Part shown: piece after piece, positions 62,022 through 64,000 of the stretch
How positions within the stretch are numbered: the first letter of the stretch is position 1
Layout of the letters: each line of letters starts with the position of its first letter
Assembly (NCBI GenBank): GCA_016699445.1
Contig: CP064976.1
Coordinates: 2,666,001 to 2,730,000, forward strand
DNA from: Deltaproteobacteria bacterium
GTDB taxonomy: Bacteria > UBA10199 > JACPAL01 > GCA-016699445
Direction of reading: 5' to 3'
DNA: 64,000 bases
Made by a program: the position numbers and the translations under genes
Notes under the pieces: model-generated
What the model saw: only the letters and a program-made list of their open reading frames with translations
Told to the model about the DNA's origin: nothing
Databases searched by the model: none

Positions 62022-63110
62022 ATGACTCAACCATTTTTAGGCTTTTGGGAAACTTTGAAAAAACCCATCATTGGCATGGCCCCGATGGATGGGGTGACGG
62101 ATTTTGCCTGTCGATCCATCACGGCAAAGCATGGTCGCCCAAGCGTCATGATGACTGAATTCACGACAGCCACAGGGCTTTTTTATGCTCCGGAAGAAAT
62201 TCTGAGGGATTTTGAATATAGTGAAATCGAAAGACCGATTGTCGCTCAAATCTATGGGAATATTCCGGAGGATTTTTATCGTGCCACTCATGTGGTCTGC
62301 GAGTTGGGATTTGATGGTGTGGATATCAATATGGGTTGTCCTTCAAAGGCAGTGACCCAAAAGCTCTGCGGAGGACGACTGATCACAGCTCCCGATTTAG
62401 CTTTGGAAATTATCCGCGCCACACGTAGAGGCATTGATGACTGGGCTTCAGGCCAAACCCTCACTGACATTAAAACTCCGGCAAAAGTCATTCGAGTTAT
62501 CGAAAAAATGAATGCTGGTCGCACGTTCACCCGCAAGAAAATCCCCTATTCAGTCAAAACACGCATTGGTTATGAAGACGTTGTGATTGAAAAATGGGTA
62601 GAAACTCTTCTCACAGAAAAACCCGCTGTCATCACCGTGCATGGACGTACATTAAAACAAATGTATCGAGGATTAGCTTCTTGGGAAGCCATTGCGGCAG
62701 CCGTCAAAGTAGCACAAGGCAGCGGAACGTTGATTCTGGGAAATGGAGATATTCATTCTCTTGAAGAAGCTCATCAAAAAATTGAAATGAGTGGTGTCGA
62801 TGGTGTCTTGATTGGGCGCGGGAGCATCGGCAATCCGTGGATCTTTAGTGGAAAAATGCCTACACAGGAAGATCGTTTTAAAATCGCTCTCGAACACGCG
62901 TCTTATTATGATAATGGACAAGAAAACTGCCCAGGAAATAGCCCTGAAATCAGAAAGAGAGATTTTAAAAGTATCCGCAAACATTTGATTGGCTACCTCA
63001 GCCATTTTTCAGAAGCTGCAGCCTTAAGACATCGAGCTCTTCAAGCCTTAACTTTTGAAGAACTGAAACAGGTGTTGGATTTAACGAAGTTTGGTGGCCA
63101 CACTGAGTGA
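62022..63110 (+). CDS. dus: tRNA-dihydrouridine synthase
   Basis: 362-aa flavoenzyme. IIGMAPMDGVTDFACRSI, VDINMGCPSKAVTQKLCGGR (with the catalytic Cys in the second half), KTRIGYEDVVIEK, ITVHGRTLKQMYRG and LGNGDIHS, IGRGSIGNPWIF are the Dus barrel motifs. Complete. Confidence 0.93.
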   Translation: MTQPFLGFWETLKKPIIGMAPMDGVTDFACRSITAKHGRPSVMMTEFTTATGLFYAPEEILRDFEYSEIERPIVAQIYGNIPEDFYRATHVVCELGFDGVDINMGCPSKAVTQKLCGGRLITAPDLALEIIRATRRGIDDWASGQTLTDIKTPAKVIRVIEKMNAGRTFTRKKIPYSVKTRIGYEDVVIEKWVETLLTEKPAVITVHGRTLKQMYRGLASWEAIAAAVKVAQGSGTLILGNGDIHSLEEAHQKIEMSGVDGVLIGRGSIGNPWIFSGKMPTQEDRFKIALEHASYYDNGQENCPGNSPEIRKRDFKSIRKHLIGYLSHFSEAAALRHRALQALTFEELKQVLDLTKFGGHTE

Positions 63111-63172
63111 AATCCAACACTCACAGCAATCCCTATTTTAAATATATCAAACACTTAACTCGTTACGAGCGA

Positions 63173-63188
63173 TGGCATGGTCGTTGCC
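63173..63188 (+). promoter_or_regulatory. Sigma-54 promoter of the pseudopilin gene
   Basis: TGGCATGGTCGTTGCC: TGGCA and TTGC at exact spacing. Start point about 63199, 13 nt before the ATG at 63212. Type IV pilin genes are classic sigma-54 targets. Confidence 0.7.
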
Positions 63189-63211
63189 ATAAGCTGTGGG
63201 GGTGTGACGGT

Positions 63212-63652
63212 ATGAAAACACAATCTATTCTATCTACAAGAAAAGATCAGAGAGGTTTTACCCTCATCGAACTGGTCTTAGTTATCACCATACTGGGCAT
63301 ATTGGCAGTGACGGCGATGCCTAACTTCATCAATGTCAGTCAAAATGCCGAAGACAATGCACGCATGGGAATTGTGGGATCGATACGAGAAGGTATCAGC
63401 CTACAAAAAGCACAAGATTTGGTTCAACATGGACCTCCAGGGAATTTTCCTGCAGCTTTAGATGCCGCTGCCGATGGGACAATCGCCAGTAGTGCTAGCC
63501 CCATTTTTGGAAGCATTCTCCATCACCCTATTACTTCCGACAACTGGACTAAAGTAAATGCCACCACTTATACCTACAACGATGGCACATCATCCTTTAC
63601 ATTCACCTACAATCCCGCAACAGGCTCCTTCTCTGCACCAGGATCGCCTTAG
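63212..63652 (+). CDS. Type IV pilin/type II secretion pseudopilin-like protein
   Basis: Prepilin peptidase site and hydrophobic N-terminus are classical: QRGFTLIELVLVITILGILA, with Gly before Phe and Glu at position 5 of the mature chain. ATG 63212 gives a 15-residue leader peptide; the longer frame from 63107 overlaps dus and is not used. The globular part ends with YTYNDGTSSFTFTYNPATGS. Pilin versus pseudopilin cannot be settled. Confidence 0.87.
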   Translation: MKTQSILSTRKDQRGFTLIELVLVITILGILAVTAMPNFINVSQNAEDNARMGIVGSIREGISLQKAQDLVQHGPPGNFPAALDAAADGTIASSASPIFGSILHHPITSDNWTKVNATTYTYNDGTSSFTFTYNPATGSFSAPGSP

Positions 63653-63670
63653 AAGTCAGAGGGAGATCAA

Positions 63671-64000
63671 CTAGCGCATATTTCCGGCTAAAATATTTTT
63701 TCTGATTCTTATGCTTTTAGGTGTGACTTCCACTTGCTCGTCATCGCGGATAAATTCAATCGCGCGCTCCAAAGTCATGGGGAGAACAGGTGTCAGCGTC
63801 AAAGCTTCGTCTTTGCTGGTGGTACGCATATTGGAAAGCTTCTTTTCTTTACAGGGATTAACATCGAGATCCTGTTCGCGGCTGTTTTCACCCACGATCA
63901 TACCTTCATGCACAGGAATACCAGGCTCGATAAATAAAACTCCATGTGGTTCTAAATGAAACAAAGCATAGGTCACACTCTCACCGGCTCGATCACTCAC
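63671..64000 (-). CDS. typA: GTP-binding protein TypA/BipA, C-terminal part (runs off the window)
   Basis: The last 109 residues of the ribosome-associated GTPase: RAGESVTYALFHLEPHGVLF, MIVGENSREQDLDVNPCKEK, LSNMRTTSKDEALTLTP, and VEVTPKSIRIRKNIL are characteristic. The G domain lies outside the window. Confidence 0.92.
   Translation of the reverse strand: MSDRAGESVTYALFHLEPHGVLFIEPGIPVHEGMIVGENSREQDLDVNPCKEKKLSNMRTTSKDEALTLTPVLPMTLERAIEFIRDDEQVEVTPKSIRIRKNILAGNMR

Noticed and set aside
63107..63211. Upstream extension of the pseudopilin
   Set aside because: It overlaps dus and runs through the sigma-54 site; the prepilin leader from ATG 63212 is complete.

Overview
The window is a compact, AT-rich (roughly 40 % G+C by eye) Gram-negative chromosome segment. 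Evidence for a diderm cell: several lipoproteins with L-x-x-C signal peptides, DsbD, a BamB-like propeller next to a YfgM-like TPR protein, an O-antigen-ligase-type membrane protein and a type IV pilin-like protein. The cluster rpoN, hpf, ptsN, short hprK, rapZ, mannose-type EIIA, HPr and EI points to a deltaproteobacterium-grade lineage (Bdellovibrio/Geobacter/Myxococcota neighbourhood). I cannot place it more precisely from sequence alone.

Layout. 1-5225: a coupled purine operon (purB, purS, a small lipoprotein, purQ, purL, purF; minus strand). 5305-6173: MntA/HepT toxin-antitoxin pair. 6300-7982: pyrG. 8041-14262: rpoN and a regulatory PTS block with no permease. 14259-19650: folE, a peroxiredoxin, an unknown secreted-looking pair behind a sigma-54 promoter, dsbD and a DacZ-like diadenylate cyclase. 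19647-23891: MazF/RHH and PIN/RHH pairs around lipB, pgsA and hflX. 23934-28928: dnaE, with a copy of its 3' end on the far side of a HAF-repeat secreted protein. 28996-31913: cNMP/DUF1003 protein, nth, and a REP-associated tyrosine transposase with its REP elements. 31910-41874: SDR, guaA, guaB, O-antigen ligase, a repeat-bearing secreted protein, BamB-like and YfgM-like proteins. 41946-45489: lipase, methyltransferase, der, tRNA-Met. 45574-53382: an unfamiliar accessory region with three paralogues of an unrecognised 215-240 aa family and small companions, interleaved with an aldehyde dehydrogenase and MeaB. 53396-61906: HelD-like helicase, a duplicated secreted-protein cassette, a RelE-type pair and large envelope proteins. 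62022-64000: dus, a pseudopilin, typA (partial).

Three threads connect the window. (a) RpoN is encoded here, and sites of the form TGGCAN-N5-TTGC precede the pseudopilin, most of the large secreted proteins and two unknown genes, suggesting a sigma-54 regulon for surface and secreted proteins. (b) A REP/RAYT system has scattered GTAGGGG...CCCCTAC double hairpins, two of them in frame inside purL and one inside the transposase gene itself. (c) Many sigma-70-type promoters sit so close to their start codons that the mRNAs should be leaderless or nearly so.

Caution on sequence quality: about 19 otherwise conserved reading frames or gene parts are broken by single-base length changes, nearly all in homopolymers (rpoN, hprK, EIIA, guaA twice, der twice and others). 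I read these as probable sequencing or assembly errors and annotate the genes across them, stating each site.
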